DNA from: Candidatus Aminicenantota bacterium
GTDB lineage: Bacteria > Acidobacteriota > Aminicenantia > JAMOAD01
Assembly (NCBI GenBank): GCA_027031485.1
Contig: JALVQI010000141.1
Coordinates: 1 to 33,022, forward strand
Direction: 5' to 3'
DNA length: 33,022 nucleotides
Within the stretch, counting starts at the first letter, position 1, and each line of letters opens with the position of its first letter. A program made the translations under genes and the position numbers. The notes under the pieces were generated by a model. It did no database searches. It had not been told where the DNA came from and was given only the letters and a program-made list of their open reading frames with translations. This document shows positions 8,381 through 16,186 of the stretch, in pieces.

Positions 8381-9408
8381 TATTTATCAGTTTTAAATGC
8401 GTCTTTATACGATTGTATTCTATCAAGTTCTTGTTGAACTCTTATTCCAAGATACCCTCTTTTAGGCCAGTCAAGCCAAGATAGCTCCAAGTTAAAATTA
8501 AAAAGCCTGTGTAACCCTTGATATAAAGCCTTTGGAACCTCGTTATCCCTTTTGTGATTCTGAAAAACTACATGGTCTGTACGGGTATCAGTCACAACAA
8601 AATCAATCAAAGAATTTGACCAGAACCGACCATCATATTCCATTTTGTATAACTTAGACGGTAAGCCAATCATTGAAAGCTGATCAAAAATATATGTGCC
8701 TTTTTTTGCATAAAAAGTATTCCAAAAAGCACCAGATGTTATCTCCTCTTGAAAAGCGCTTATCGGAAGAAATTGTTCCATCCCAAGATCTAGAATCCAA
8801 AGCATTGGATCTTTAAGATCTACCCATAATATATTGATAGAGTTTTTCTCAAATTGGTGCTCCTTCTGTTTTATTGCAGCCAGTTTTGACACTGCCTCGC
8901 CTTGAACAGTATCTATATTCCTTTCTGGCCACCCAAAGGGAAAAATCTCATATACTTTACCTTTGACTTTATCAGTACCAAACGATTCGTGTTCTAAGGT
9001 ATGTCTTTTTGTTCTATGCTGAGGGGTATTAACTTCTATTCTGATTGTATTTCCATCTATATCGATCGAAAAATCACTTCCTTTTTTTCCAGATTTTATA
9101 CGAGAACCCCAAACCCATATAAGCTCACCATAAGCCCTTATCTCTCCCAATGCTGCAGATACATTTGATACATCCTCATCCTCTAAAATTATTTTTGCTT
9201 TTTCTCTTAGCCATGATTCATTTTCATCTTTTACTAATTTAACGCATTTGTCCGTTCTCATAGCAACATCCTTGGTTCTGTCGTTCTCCCCAAGAATAAG
9301 TGAGATTAGAGGATGAGTCTTATCGATAGAATACTTTAGCCCATTTGCGTAAGGCCAAAATATTTCTCTCAAGTTAGGATAGTTTTTAAATTTTTCTTTG
9401 AGGCTCAT
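8380..9408 (-). CDS. Cassette gene: putative PD-(D/E)XK-like protein
   Basis: 342 aa. A plausible degenerate nuclease core is GSDFSIDIDGNTIRIEVNTP: D112 on one strand and E125-V-N127 on the next, with Asn where Lys is usual, preceded by a Glu-bearing helix (ALGEIRAYGELIW). The rest is mixed alpha/beta and rich in Trp, ending ELDRIQSYKDAFKTDK. No signal peptide or membrane segment. The gene is bounded by attC sites on both sides. Its ATG lies 15 bases after an R' box and its stop overlaps the next R'' box, so it is a complete cassette. Less AT-rich than neighbours, suggesting foreign origin. I do not recognise a named family. Confidence 0.7.
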   Translation of the reverse strand: MSLKEKFKNYPNLREIFWPYANGLKYSIDKTHPLISLILGENDRTKDVAMRTDKCVKLVKDENESWLREKAKIILEDEDVSNVSAALGEIRAYGELIWVWGSRIKSGKKGSDFSIDIDGNTIRIEVNTPQHRTKRHTLEHESFGTDKVKGKVYEIFPFGWPERNIDTVQGEAVSKLAAIKQKEHQFEKNSINILWVDLKDPMLWILDLGMEQFLPISAFQEEITSGAFWNTFYAKKGTYIFDQLSMIGLPSKLYKMEYDGRFWSNSLIDFVVTDTRTDHVVFQNHKRDNEVPKALYQGLHRLFNFNLELSWLDWPKRGYLGIRVQQELDRIQSYKDAFKTDK

Positions 9409-9423
9409 TTAATAATCCTTTTA

Positions 9424-9496
9424 GCCCAACGACCAAGCTCACCTGCACCCTCGCAGGCGTAGCCGAGAAGGCGTCAGGTGCAGCAGATTGTTATGT
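9424..9496 (-). other. attC recombination site B
   Basis: 73 bp. On the minus strand the R'' box is ACATAAC (one mismatch to RYYYAAC) and overlaps the TAA stop of the methylase gene. The R' box is GTTGGGC, a perfect GTTRRRY. The L arms pair as GCTGCACCTG against GCTCACCTG, leaving one unpaired base, the extrahelical-base arrangement that sets attC strand choice. Confidence 0.75.
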
Positions 9497-10378
9497 GGAA
9501 AATTGTAAATATTTTTTTATCTCTTTCGTATTAGTTGGATTAGAAATATTTGGTACTGATAAATTATTATTAAATATAATAATTTCTTTGCCCATTGAAG
9601 CGCCACCTGCAAAATAATTTAGTGAATAAATATTTTTCTTAAAATTATTATATAAATTTTTTATTAGTGAAACATTATCATATGATATGATCCAATATTG
9701 ATTTTTTAATTTTTTTAATAGAGTAGCAATACTCTTATGGTCTTCATAATTATAGAAGTTTAAATATAGGTTTTTGCCTTTCTCATAATATGGAGGATCT
9801 AAATAAAATAGTGTCTTTCGCGGAAGGTCTTTATATAGTCTTCTAATTATTATTAAAGCATCTTCATTGTATAAGTGAATTCTATTTTTGTAATTTGCTA
9901 TCAATTGTATTCTATTTATCAATTCTTTCTTATTGAATCTTGCGTCCATTTTCCATTTACCATTTTGGTTTTTACCACCTATTAATCCAGCGTTTAATAT
10001 ACCTGACCTATTTGTACGATTAAGATAGAAAGTAGAAAATCCAACTTCTAATATTGAATATTCATATGATTTTAAATATATATTCTTTTGTTTTCGCCAT
10101 TCATCTACACTTATATCTGTGTCAAAAACTTTTTTACATAATTCCTCAGTAAAATTCAACACAGAATACCAAAAACAGTAAATATTAAAATCTAAATCGT
10201 TAATATGAATATCAGAAACATATTCGTTTATAAGTAAATCCAATGCAATTGATGCGCCACCTGCATATGGTTCAACATAATTTCCATCAATCAAGAGGTT
10301 CTCTTGTAAAATAAGTTTAATAAAATTTGATAATTTACCTTTTCCACCAGGATATCTCAATGGAGAATAATATCTCAT
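9491..10378 (-). CDS. Dam-like (D12 class) DNA adenine methyltransferase
   Basis: 295 aa from the ATG at 10378. The track start is a TTG inside the upstream gene, so I reject it. Motifs of the D12/Dam family are clear: RYPGGKGKL near residues 8-16, AdoMet-binding EPYAGGAS (36-43), NRTNRSGI (120-127) and catalytic DPPYY (194-198). It transfers a methyl group to adenine N6 in a specific DNA site, probably as a modification enzyme. It begins 2 bases after the stop of the ParB-like gene, so the two are co-translated within one cassette. The stop lies in attC site B. No cognate endonuclease is certain, but the next cassette encodes a nuclease-like protein. Confidence 0.85.
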   Translation of the reverse strand: MRYYSPLRYPGGKGKLSNFIKLILQENLLIDGNYVEPYAGGASIALDLLINEYVSDIHINDLDFNIYCFWYSVLNFTEELCKKVFDTDISVDEWRKQKNIYLKSYEYSILEVGFSTFYLNRTNRSGILNAGLIGGKNQNGKWKMDARFNKKELINRIQLIANYKNRIHLYNEDALIIIRRLYKDLPRKTLFYLDPPYYEKGKNLYLNFYNYEDHKSIATLLKKLKNQYWIISYDNVSLIKNLYNNFKKNIYSLNYFAGGASMGKEIIIFNNNLSVPNISNPTNTKEIKKYLQFST

Positions 10379-10380
10379 AT

Positions 10381-11724
10381 TTACATTAAATCCCAAATTT
10401 TTTGAATGAAAGGTTCAATATTATCCCAGGTAATTTTTAAATCATTTTCCATAGGATTATAATTTTTATTATGAACATAAGCATTAAAGGTATTAATTGA
10501 AAATATGGAATTGGGACTTGCGACCATTGTGTTAATAGGTTTTAATTGATGCTTCGTTAAGTGACCGTTTTTTCCCAAGTATTCTGAAACTGCTTGGACC
10601 TTTTTAATCAATTTTGCATTGATATTAACATTTATATTTTTATTTTCTATAAATGAATCCAAACTTAATTCAATAAAAACTCTAAATGTAATCGCGGCAG
10701 CATTAATGTATTCTCTTAAATCAAGATCTTTTAATTCTCTATAAATTTTATTTATACGAATTTGATTAATATGTATGATACAACTCTTTGGAATAATCGT
10801 ATTTCTGGTTGTTGATAAATGCTTACTTTTTTTCTTCTCTTTTTCTTCAGGCTTTATAGTGGTAGGGGGCGAAGAAGTTATTATTTCCCATTTCGACGTT
10901 TTCTTCGTTTTATCAGGTAACTCTGAATCTTTAAACGTTTCAATATAATTTGCTCTATCATCTTTGTAATAAATATTTTTTACAGTAAAATCATCTTTTA
11001 GTAAATCTTTTATTATTTTGGTAAGAGGTTTAATAATCTCTTTAGGTGGTAAATGGGAAATAATCCTACCATCTTTTATTTCAATTCCAATAACTTCTCT
11101 TATATCTGGATCAGTAATAAGACGTTGAAGACTAGATATTGGAACCTGTCCTAATTTTTGTCTTATATCATCATTAAAAAATTCACTCTTATTAAGAAAA
11201 TCTATGATTTGTAAGGAATATTTTGATTTGCCTTCAAATCTTTCTTCAAATCGAGCTTTTTGCTGTGCATCCCAACTTACTATGCCAATACCTTCATTTT
11301 CACCAGTATGTTTTAATTTTATCCATCTTAAAGCATCTTTTTCATCACTAAAAATAACACAATTTAATTTCGTTATAGGATTAGATTTAAACTGTCCTGA
11401 CAATTTTCGAAATTTGTTTAAAATACTTTTTTTGCTTTCAGGAATTAAATCCGGGTTATTAAGTAATTTTAGAACAGTCACTCTTCTGTTCCCTTCTAAA
11501 ACATTGTATTTTCCATCGTTTTTAGGATGATGTGTCACAATAATTAAATCAGAAGGGTTAACACCATTATCAATAATATCTTGAGCTAATTTTACAAGTT
11601 TTTCTTTTTGATTATCTATCATTAAAGATATAGCTTCTCTTTGAGTTCCTACCATTTCAAAACGCGGATTTTCAGTATTTACCATTAATAGAGTAACATC
11701 TAATAGACGAATTTCATATTTCAT
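10381..11724 (-). CDS. ParB-like nuclease-domain protein
   Basis: 447 aa from the ATG at 11724, preceded by AAGGTGG. The track start is a GTG three codons earlier. The N-terminus has the ParB/Srx-like fold pattern: NTENPRF (16-22), a helix EKLVKLAQDIIDNG, then VLEGNRR (75-81), the counterpart of the G-E-x-R-R box. The C-terminal part is unrelated to chromosomal ParB: a helical middle, a charged linker (KPEEKEKKKSKH) and a domain with ITFRVFIELSLDSFIE. Such proteins occur beside methylases in accessory loci and may steer DNA binding or cleavage. An extended -10 (TGGTATAAT) lies just upstream, so it heads the cassette operon. The family of the C-terminus is unknown. Confidence 0.7.
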   Translation of the reverse strand: MKYEIRLLDVTLLMVNTENPRFEMVGTQREAISLMIDNQKEKLVKLAQDIIDNGVNPSDLIIVTHHPKNDGKYNVLEGNRRVTVLKLLNNPDLIPESKKSILNKFRKLSGQFKSNPITKLNCVIFSDEKDALRWIKLKHTGENEGIGIVSWDAQQKARFEERFEGKSKYSLQIIDFLNKSEFFNDDIRQKLGQVPISSLQRLITDPDIREVIGIEIKDGRIISHLPPKEIIKPLTKIIKDLLKDDFTVKNIYYKDDRANYIETFKDSELPDKTKKTSKWEIITSSPPTTIKPEEKEKKKSKHLSTTRNTIIPKSCIIHINQIRINKIYRELKDLDLREYINAAAITFRVFIELSLDSFIENKNINVNINAKLIKKVQAVSEYLGKNGHLTKHQLKPINTMVASPNSIFSINTFNAYVHNKNYNPMENDLKITWDNIEPFIQKIWDLM

Positions 11725-11910
11725 ATCAACCACCTTTATTATACCACATAATATAAGATCAAGTGTAATAATGAAAAAAGCAAAGGTTGCTCTCCGGGAC
11801 TACCTAATCTATGTTGCACATTAATTTTTAATTATTTGTTATTAATTGTTTTACTCATAATTTCTCCTTATTTTGTTTTCTTGTATATGTTGCTATTTTG
11901 GCAACAAATA
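11725..11910. other. Spacer between intI remnant and first cassette (possible attI zone)
   Basis: This is where an attI site would lie. On the minus strand a TTATGTGG string sits just upstream of the cassette promoter and resembles the GTTATGTG junctions in the second array, but with A in place of the leading G. A ribosome-binding site plus an 8-codon ORF (MSKTINNK) and a TGTTGC/GCAACA palindrome are also present. None of these proves an attI. Confidence 0.25.
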
Positions 11911-12180
11911 CTAAAAATCAACGGGACCAAATCCACTTTTTAAATCTTTCTCATGTACTATTTTTACCTTTTTCAAATGTTCCTTTAAAGAATGAACAAT
12001 TTTCTTAGGTAACATAGTAGTACTCTCTTTTTCTCCCATTTCAATAGAATGCTTTTTGTTATGAAAAAATATAAATCTTTTACCCCAATTAATGTAAGAT
12101 CCTTCAGTCTTTAAACTATAATGTTTAACTCGAATAACTTATCTTATTCGGTCTAAAAGTTTTGGTGTATTCTCTCTCAT
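11911..12180 (-). pseudogene. intI: Broken integron integrase (IntI) remnant
   Basis: One frame of 90 codons on the minus strand. It opens MRENTPKLLDRIR, hits an in-frame TAA, then continues VIRVKHYSLKTEGSYINW and GKRFIFFHNKKHSIEMGE, which matches the N-terminal core-binding domain of integron integrases (LL-x-x-V-R-x-x-I-R-x-x-H-Y-S-x-R-T-E). It then jumps directly to TTMLPKKIVHSLKEHL and KKVKIVHEKDLKSGFG, the segment after the first catalytic Arg box in IntI. So about 120 residues, including that Arg, are deleted, and the HxxR...Y end is missing too. It cannot be active. It points the same way as the cassettes. Confidence 0.78.
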
Positions 12181-12640
12181 ATCATCAAAAATCTTTTGCT
12201 ATTAATTAACCTCTGAAACCAAGACACAATAAATTTTTTACGAAATATCACCTCCTTACAATGAATTTTCCATCAGACATGCTACCGCCCTTTGTTTAAA
12301 ACAGCAAAAAATCAGAATATTTTTAATCATTAACCTTACTTTGCAGCAAATTAAAACCCTTAATCAAGGTTTTTTTGCTGTTATTATAAATATAAAATAG
12401 GAAAAAGAGATTGTCAAGTGATTTTGATTTTCCCAGCCCCATCTTTTTAAATTAGTAAAACATTATAAATTCTTTTTTATCACTTTAAATAATTCAAATA
12501 TTACCTTTCTTTTTGAAGTTACAATTTAAAAATGACACATATTGTTAAAATAAATTATGTCACATAATACTATATAAGAGAGAAAGAAAGAAATAAGTTT
12601 TATCTTAAAGTTTATATCAGCTGAAATAAAAGTAAATGGC
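12181..12640. other. Gap upstream of the intI remnant
   Basis: Contains AAGGAGGTGATATTT on the minus strand near 12248-12262, probably the old ribosome-binding site region of intI, and a hairpin at 12344-12380. The remainder to 12640 is AT-rich without recognisable genes. Confidence 0.4.
12344..12380 (+). terminator. Hairpin with T-run, possible terminator
   Basis: CAGCAAA at one end pairs with TTTGCTG at the other. An inner AACCCTT/AAGGTT stem is followed by seven T on the plus strand. It could be a rho-independent terminator or a structured part of the old integron platform. Confidence 0.35.
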
Positions 12641-13297
12641 TTAGAGTTCAACAACAGTTATTTCCTTCTCCTTTATCTCTTTGAAAAATTTTTTAATGCA
12701 GCTCAGATACTTTTCCGAGTTTATGGATTTTCCTTTGAAAAACAGATTCAGAATCTCATAAGCATAGCAATAAAAAGCCTCAGAAAGATCTTCAACTTCC
12801 ACACTATCCTCATAAAGATAAATCAAAATCATATCCTTATCCGTGTTTAAAATATCCAGATCATACTTGCCATTATAAACGGGACCTTCAGGGTAAAATC
12901 TAAAACCTCTTAAATCTCCGAACCAGATTTTAACGGGAGCCTTTTCAATATCTTTGAGAAGATGAAGAAAACTGTTTAACCTCCTGAGGGTTTTTTTCAA
13001 AAATTCCATAAGAACCGTTAAATCCTTGAACAAAAACTCCTTCTTTAATATTCCGCTACCTCTCCAATTAATAATATCAAGAGCCTTATCGGAAATCTCC
13101 TTAGAGCCAAAACTCATCAAAAGCTCATAAACCTTTAAAAACACATCAGAGTCAAGATCTTTCCGCTCTTTTGAAATATTTCTAAACTCTTTCAGGGCTT
13201 CTAACTTCTCATCATCCGAGAGCTTTTTTGCCAACTCCAAACCTTTTAAAAAAGAACCTTCACTTAAAATTTTATTTATCTCATTTAATTTTATCAT
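12641..13297 (-). CDS. Conserved-looking protein of unknown function
   Basis: 218 aa, no family recognised. The N-terminal 120 residues are helical and hydrophilic (EINKILSEGSFLKGLELAKK). A central mixed segment KIWFGDLRGFRFYPEGPVYN gives way to DMILIYLYEDSVEVEDLSEA and a helical, lysine-rich end. No signal peptide or membrane segment, so cytoplasmic. On the minus strand a TATAAT box lies 18 bases before the start, and one copy of the three-copy upstream element begins about 35 bases upstream. That element is shared with two unrelated minus-strand genes nearby, which suggests common regulation. Confidence 0.6.
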   Translation of the reverse strand: MIKLNEINKILSEGSFLKGLELAKKLSDDEKLEALKEFRNISKERKDLDSDVFLKVYELLMSFGSKEISDKALDIINWRGSGILKKEFLFKDLTVLMEFLKKTLRRLNSFLHLLKDIEKAPVKIWFGDLRGFRFYPEGPVYNGKYDLDILNTDKDMILIYLYEDSVEVEDLSEAFYCYAYEILNLFFKGKSINSEKYLSCIKKFFKEIKEKEITVVEL

Positions 13298-13330
13298 CTG
13301 CCCTTTTTTATATTATACCATACGACCCTC

Positions 13331-13390
13331 TCAAAATATCACAAAACCTGTATCAAATAGTGATAGAGGTTAGAGTTTTTTTGAAAAAAA
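13331..13390 (-). repeat. Three-copy upstream element, copy 1
   Basis: About 60 bp, nearly identical to copies at 15960 and 18884. The core (13345-13371) is a 27-bp inverted repeat with arms AACCTGTATCA and TGATAGAGGTT (10 of 11 pair) around a 5-base centre. An A-tract lies on its far side on the minus strand. It sits 48 bp before the ATG of the 218-aa gene. Confidence 0.75.
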
Positions 13391-13518
13391 TAGTGTGAAT
13401 TTTAAAAAAATCAGCTATTATTGCACTGAGCATTCGAAGAAAAAATGTTCATAATTTTAAAAACAGAGTAATAAGATTAAAATTTGTTTGACTGTTGTTT
13501 GACAGATAAAGTAAAATT

Positions 13519-13548
13519 TGTCAAGTAAAATGCGGAAAATACTTGACA
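13519..13548. promoter_or_regulatory. Distal operator of the abiE operon
   Basis: 30-bp inverted repeat bounded by TGTCAAGTA and TACTTGACA. It has the same ends and length as the proximal copy at 13602, 83 bp further downstream. Probably bound by the AbiEi antitoxin. Confidence 0.65.
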
Positions 13549-13601
13549 ATATTTCTTATTAAACAGAAAATTGCCACTCTTGATATGAATGGGATGATTA
13601 A

Positions 13602-13631
13602 TGTCAAGTATTTTGAGCAAAATACTTGACA
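13602..13631. promoter_or_regulatory. Proximal operator of the abiE operon
   Basis: Perfect inverted repeat with 13-bp arms (TGTCAAGTATTTT / AAAATACTTGACA) and a 4-base centre. It covers the -35 box of the promoter below, so a bound repressor would block RNA polymerase. AbiEi proteins are known to repress their own promoter through inverted repeats. Confidence 0.75.
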
Positions 13632-13654
13632 ATATGCAAAAAAAAGATTATATT
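13626..13654 (+). promoter_or_regulatory. Promoter of the abiE operon
   Basis: TTGACA at 13626, 17-bp spacer, TATATT at 13649. The predicted transcription start falls at or next to the ATG at 13661, implying a leaderless mRNA and excluding the upstream start (13601) given by the track. Confidence 0.75.
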
Positions 13655-13660
13655 TTCAGT

Positions 13661-14386
13661 ATGAATGTTGCAAAGAGAATAGAAGAAAAAATTAATAAAA
13701 TTGAAGAAGGTGATATTTTTACATATAAGGATCTTTTAATAAAAAAAGAAGAATATTTTGCTGCTTCAAAAACAATTGAAAGATTAATAAAAAAAGAAAT
13801 AATCAAGCGTATTTCAACAGGTACTTTCTACAAACCAAAGAAAACTATCTTTGGAGAATTAAGACCAAATGAAGAAAAAATAATTACTCCTTATTTATTT
13901 AAAGATGGTAAAAGAATCGCCTATATAACAGGTTTGTTGCTGTACAATAAAATGGGATTGACAACCCAAGTACCCCGAGTTATAAGTATTGCAAGTCGCG
14001 AAAAAAGGATTTATATATCAAGAGGAAACATAAAAGCAAATGCCGTAAAAAGTTATGTGGAAGTTACGGAGGAAAATTTCCAATATCTCCAGATATTGGA
14101 TGCAATAAAAGATTTTAAAAAAATCCCGGATTTGGATTTAAAAAACGGAATAAAAATATTATCTAATATCTTAAAAAAATTATCGAAAGAAAATATTGAA
14201 AAACTTGTAAATTATAGTTTAAGTTATCCCCCGAGGGTAAGGGCGCTACTTGGTGCTATATTAGAAGAGATTGGCAGAAAAGAAAATCTTGAAAAATTAC
14301 AAAATAGCCTGAATCCCTTTTCAGTTTATAAATTGGGGATAACAAAAGAAATATTACCTACCGCTGAAAATTGGAAAATAAAATGA
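13661..14386 (+). CDS. abiEi: AbiEi-type antitoxin / repressor (type IV TA)
   Basis: 241 aa from the ATG at 13661. The track ORF starts at 13601, inside the operator and upstream of the promoter, so its first 20 codons are not transcribed from it. The N-terminus (RIEEKINKIEEGDIFTYKDL, then AASKTIERLIKKEIIKRIST and GTFYKP) is the winged-helix domain of the DUF6088/AbiEi antitoxin group. Next comes a region with RIAYITGLLLYNKMGLTTQV that matches the following AbiEi domain. It should bind the two palindromes upstream to repress the operon and counter the AbiEii toxin without binding it stably. It overlaps the toxin ORF by 4 bases (ATGA). Confidence 0.8.
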   Translation: MNVAKRIEEKINKIEEGDIFTYKDLLIKKEEYFAASKTIERLIKKEIIKRISTGTFYKPKKTIFGELRPNEEKIITPYLFKDGKRIAYITGLLLYNKMGLTTQVPRVISIASREKRIYISRGNIKANAVKSYVEVTEENFQYLQILDAIKDFKKIPDLDLKNGIKILSNILKKLSKENIEKLVNYSLSYPPRVRALLGAILEEIGRKENLEKLQNSLNPFSVYKLGITKEILPTAENWKIK

Positions 14387-15366
14387 ATTTACATAAAAAC
14401 AAGGAAATTTTTAAGGAAGCGATAATTGCAACATCGCAATTAAAAGGCATTGCTGAAATATATATTGAGAAAGATTATTGGTTAACACTAATACTGAAGA
14501 CCGTATTTGAAAGTGAGATTGGTAAAGAGGTTGTTTTTAAAGGTGGAACAGCATTATCAAAATGTAATAGTTTGATAAAAAGATTTTCGGAAGATATTGA
14601 TCTTGTTGTATTGAGAAATCCGAAAGAAACGGGAAATCAACTGAAAAAGAAACTTAAAATAATCTCAAAGTTTGTGGAAAAAATTGTTCCGGAAATTGAG
14701 GTTGAAGGAATAACAAACAAAAAGGGGATGATTAGAAAAACTGTTCATATTTATCCGAAAATATTCAAAGGATTATTCGGACAAATTAAAGATAATTTAA
14801 TTATAGAAGCAACTTGGCTCGGAAGTTTTGAGCCCTTTGAAAAAAGAAAAATTAATTCTATGATTTATGAGATGATGATTGAAACAAATCAGCATAAAAT
14901 TGCTGATGAATACGGACTAAATCCTTTTGAAGTAAATATTTTAAGCCCGAAACGGACAATCTGCGAGAAGATAATAAGTTTAGTCAGATTCTCGTACACA
15001 GAAAACCCAATAGAAGATCTTAATAATAAAATCAGACATATTTATGATATAAATCAAATGTTAAAAGATGAAAACATTAAAATTTTTTTTGAATCGGAAA
15101 AATTTGATAATCTGTTTATAAGAGTAGCAAATGATGATATGTTAAGTTTTAAAAGTAACAATGAATGGTTAAAAAATCATCCCAGCCAAGCTATAATTTT
15201 TAAAGAAAGTAATAGTGTTTGGAATAAAATAAAGACAACTTATTTTTCCACTTTTAGCAAACTGGTTTACGGAGAATTACCAAGCGAGATTGAGATTTTG
15301 GAAACACTGAAAAAAATATCAAAAAGACTATCAAAATTAGATTGGAAAATAAATTACAAAAAATAA
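14383..15366 (+). CDS. abiEii: AbiEii/AbiGii-family nucleotidyltransferase toxin
   Basis: 327 aa from the ATG at 14383 (ATGA overlap with the antitoxin stop). The track start at 14371 is a TTG. The polymerase-beta nucleotidyltransferase signature is clear: VVFKGGTALSK (50-60) followed by RFSEDIDLVV (67-76), where D71 and D73 are the metal ligands. The SPKRTICEKIISLVRFSY segment and the helical C-terminus fit the family. AbiEii toxins modify cellular RNA, with tRNA 3' ends known for some members, and stop growth. The pair gives abortive phage defence and stabilises the region. All visible catalytic residues are intact, so the toxin is probably functional. Confidence 0.85.
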   Translation: MNLHKNKEIFKEAIIATSQLKGIAEIYIEKDYWLTLILKTVFESEIGKEVVFKGGTALSKCNSLIKRFSEDIDLVVLRNPKETGNQLKKKLKIISKFVEKIVPEIEVEGITNKKGMIRKTVHIYPKIFKGLFGQIKDNLIIEATWLGSFEPFEKRKINSMIYEMMIETNQHKIADEYGLNPFEVNILSPKRTICEKIISLVRFSYTENPIEDLNNKIRHIYDINQMLKDENIKIFFESEKFDNLFIRVANDDMLSFKSNNEWLKNHPSQAIIFKESNSVWNKIKTTYFSTFSKLVYGELPSEIEILETLKKISKRLSKLDWKINYKK

Positions 15367-15480
15367 ACAACCTCCTATCCCAAACTAACTATATAAGAAA
15401 TGTCGCAAAATCTACAAGTAATTTTTTCACTCTTTCAGGCTTTATTCTTCCTTTACCCCAATATCATTAGGGCAAGATTA

Positions 15481-15885
15481 TCAGGATGAATACTTATATG
15501 CAATATCCAAAATATCGGTTACAATTTCATTAAGATGTTCAATTTCAGGGTTGAATTTAAAAAGATAATCAACTTCAGGATAATCCCAATCATTAATATT
15601 ATCAACAATTATGAGGAATGAATCACACCTGACTTTTTCATCATCACTTAAATTACTATCTTCGGTGTTACCAGCTTTGACAAAAGATAGAAACTGTTCC
15701 CATACCTTATGGTCAAGGACATTTCTGTCAACTATGGTTGCAAAGTTTGGCACTGCTATGATGTCCTGCCCTTCTCCCTCAAAAACTTCAACATTGTTTT
15801 TTTCAGCCCATTTTTTAATACTCTTTTTAAGGTTTTCATTCTTAGCAAAATAGGCAATTGTAGAGCTGAATTTAAAGCCTTTCAT
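15481..15885 (-). CDS. 134-residue protein of unknown function
   Basis: Strong AGGAGGGATA ribosome-binding site before the ATG at 15885. The sequence alternates strands and helices (KGFKFSSTIAYFAKNE, DIIAVPNFATIVDRNVLD, DSFLIIVDNINDWDYPEVD) and ends in helix HLNEIVTDILDIAYKYSS. It is acidic and soluble with no catalytic motif I recognise. A copy of the shared upstream element lies 75-130 bp before the start. It points against the AbiE operon and is probably its own transcription unit. Confidence 0.6.
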   Translation of the reverse strand: MKGFKFSSTIAYFAKNENLKKSIKKWAEKNNVEVFEGEGQDIIAVPNFATIVDRNVLDHKVWEQFLSFVKAGNTEDSNLSDDEKVRCDSFLIIVDNINDWDYPEVDYLFKFNPEIEHLNEIVTDILDIAYKYSS

Positions 15886-15959
15886 TATCCCTCCTATCTT
15901 TTATTTTTTAATTTCACTAATTATCTTATCCATTTAATCTCCTCAGCTTTTTTATATTC

Positions 15960-16017
15960 TCAAGATATCACATAACCTGTATCAAATAATGATAGAGGTT
16001 TGAGTTTTTTTAAAAAA
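15960..16017 (-). repeat. Three-copy upstream element, copy 2
   Basis: The same 27-bp inverted repeat (15974-16000) with one base different in the centre (AATAA in place of AATAG), preceded by ATATCACATAACC and followed by TGAGTTTTTTT on the plus strand. It is 89 bp before the ATG of the 134-aa gene, further away than the other two copies. Confidence 0.75.
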
Positions 16018-16097
16018 TCACAGAGAATAAAGCGGGTGTTTTTTTAGTTTCAATAAATATTGCCAATATTTTTCGCTCATAAAAGATTAAAAATTAT

Positions 16098-16126
16098 TTG
16101 ACAGGGGATTTTTTTTGTTTTAGTAT
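16098..16126 (+). promoter_or_regulatory. Promoter of the nuclease/beta-CASP pair
   Basis: TTGACA at 16098, 17-bp spacer, TAGTAT at 16121. It gives a leader of about 54 nt ending in the AAAGGAGG ribosome-binding site before the ATG at 16187. Confidence 0.65.
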
Positions 16127-16186
16127 TTATTATCAACAGTAAAAGATGATTAAGGGTTTGGAATAATTAAATAAAAGGAGGATAAA

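Larger units (their letters stand above)
8308..12180 (-). mobile_element. Decayed integron: intI remnant plus two gene cassettes
   Basis: Read right to left on the minus strand: broken intI (11911-12180), a ParB-like + Dam-like methylase cassette, attC, a putative nuclease cassette, attC. Both attC-like sites overlap the stop codon of the gene before them, and the second gene starts 15 bases after an R' box. That is how packed integron cassettes are arranged. The integrase points the same way as the cassettes, unlike class 1 integrons but as known for the Treponema denticola chromosomal integron. The element can no longer catalyse its own recombination. Confidence 0.7.

Noticed and set aside
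11204-11530. Plus-strand 108-aa ORF within the ParB-like gene
   Set aside because: Antisense shadow of a gene with a clear ParB-like domain.
13601-13660. N-terminal 20 codons of the track ORF for AbiEi
   Set aside because: They lie inside the operator and upstream of the predicted transcription start.
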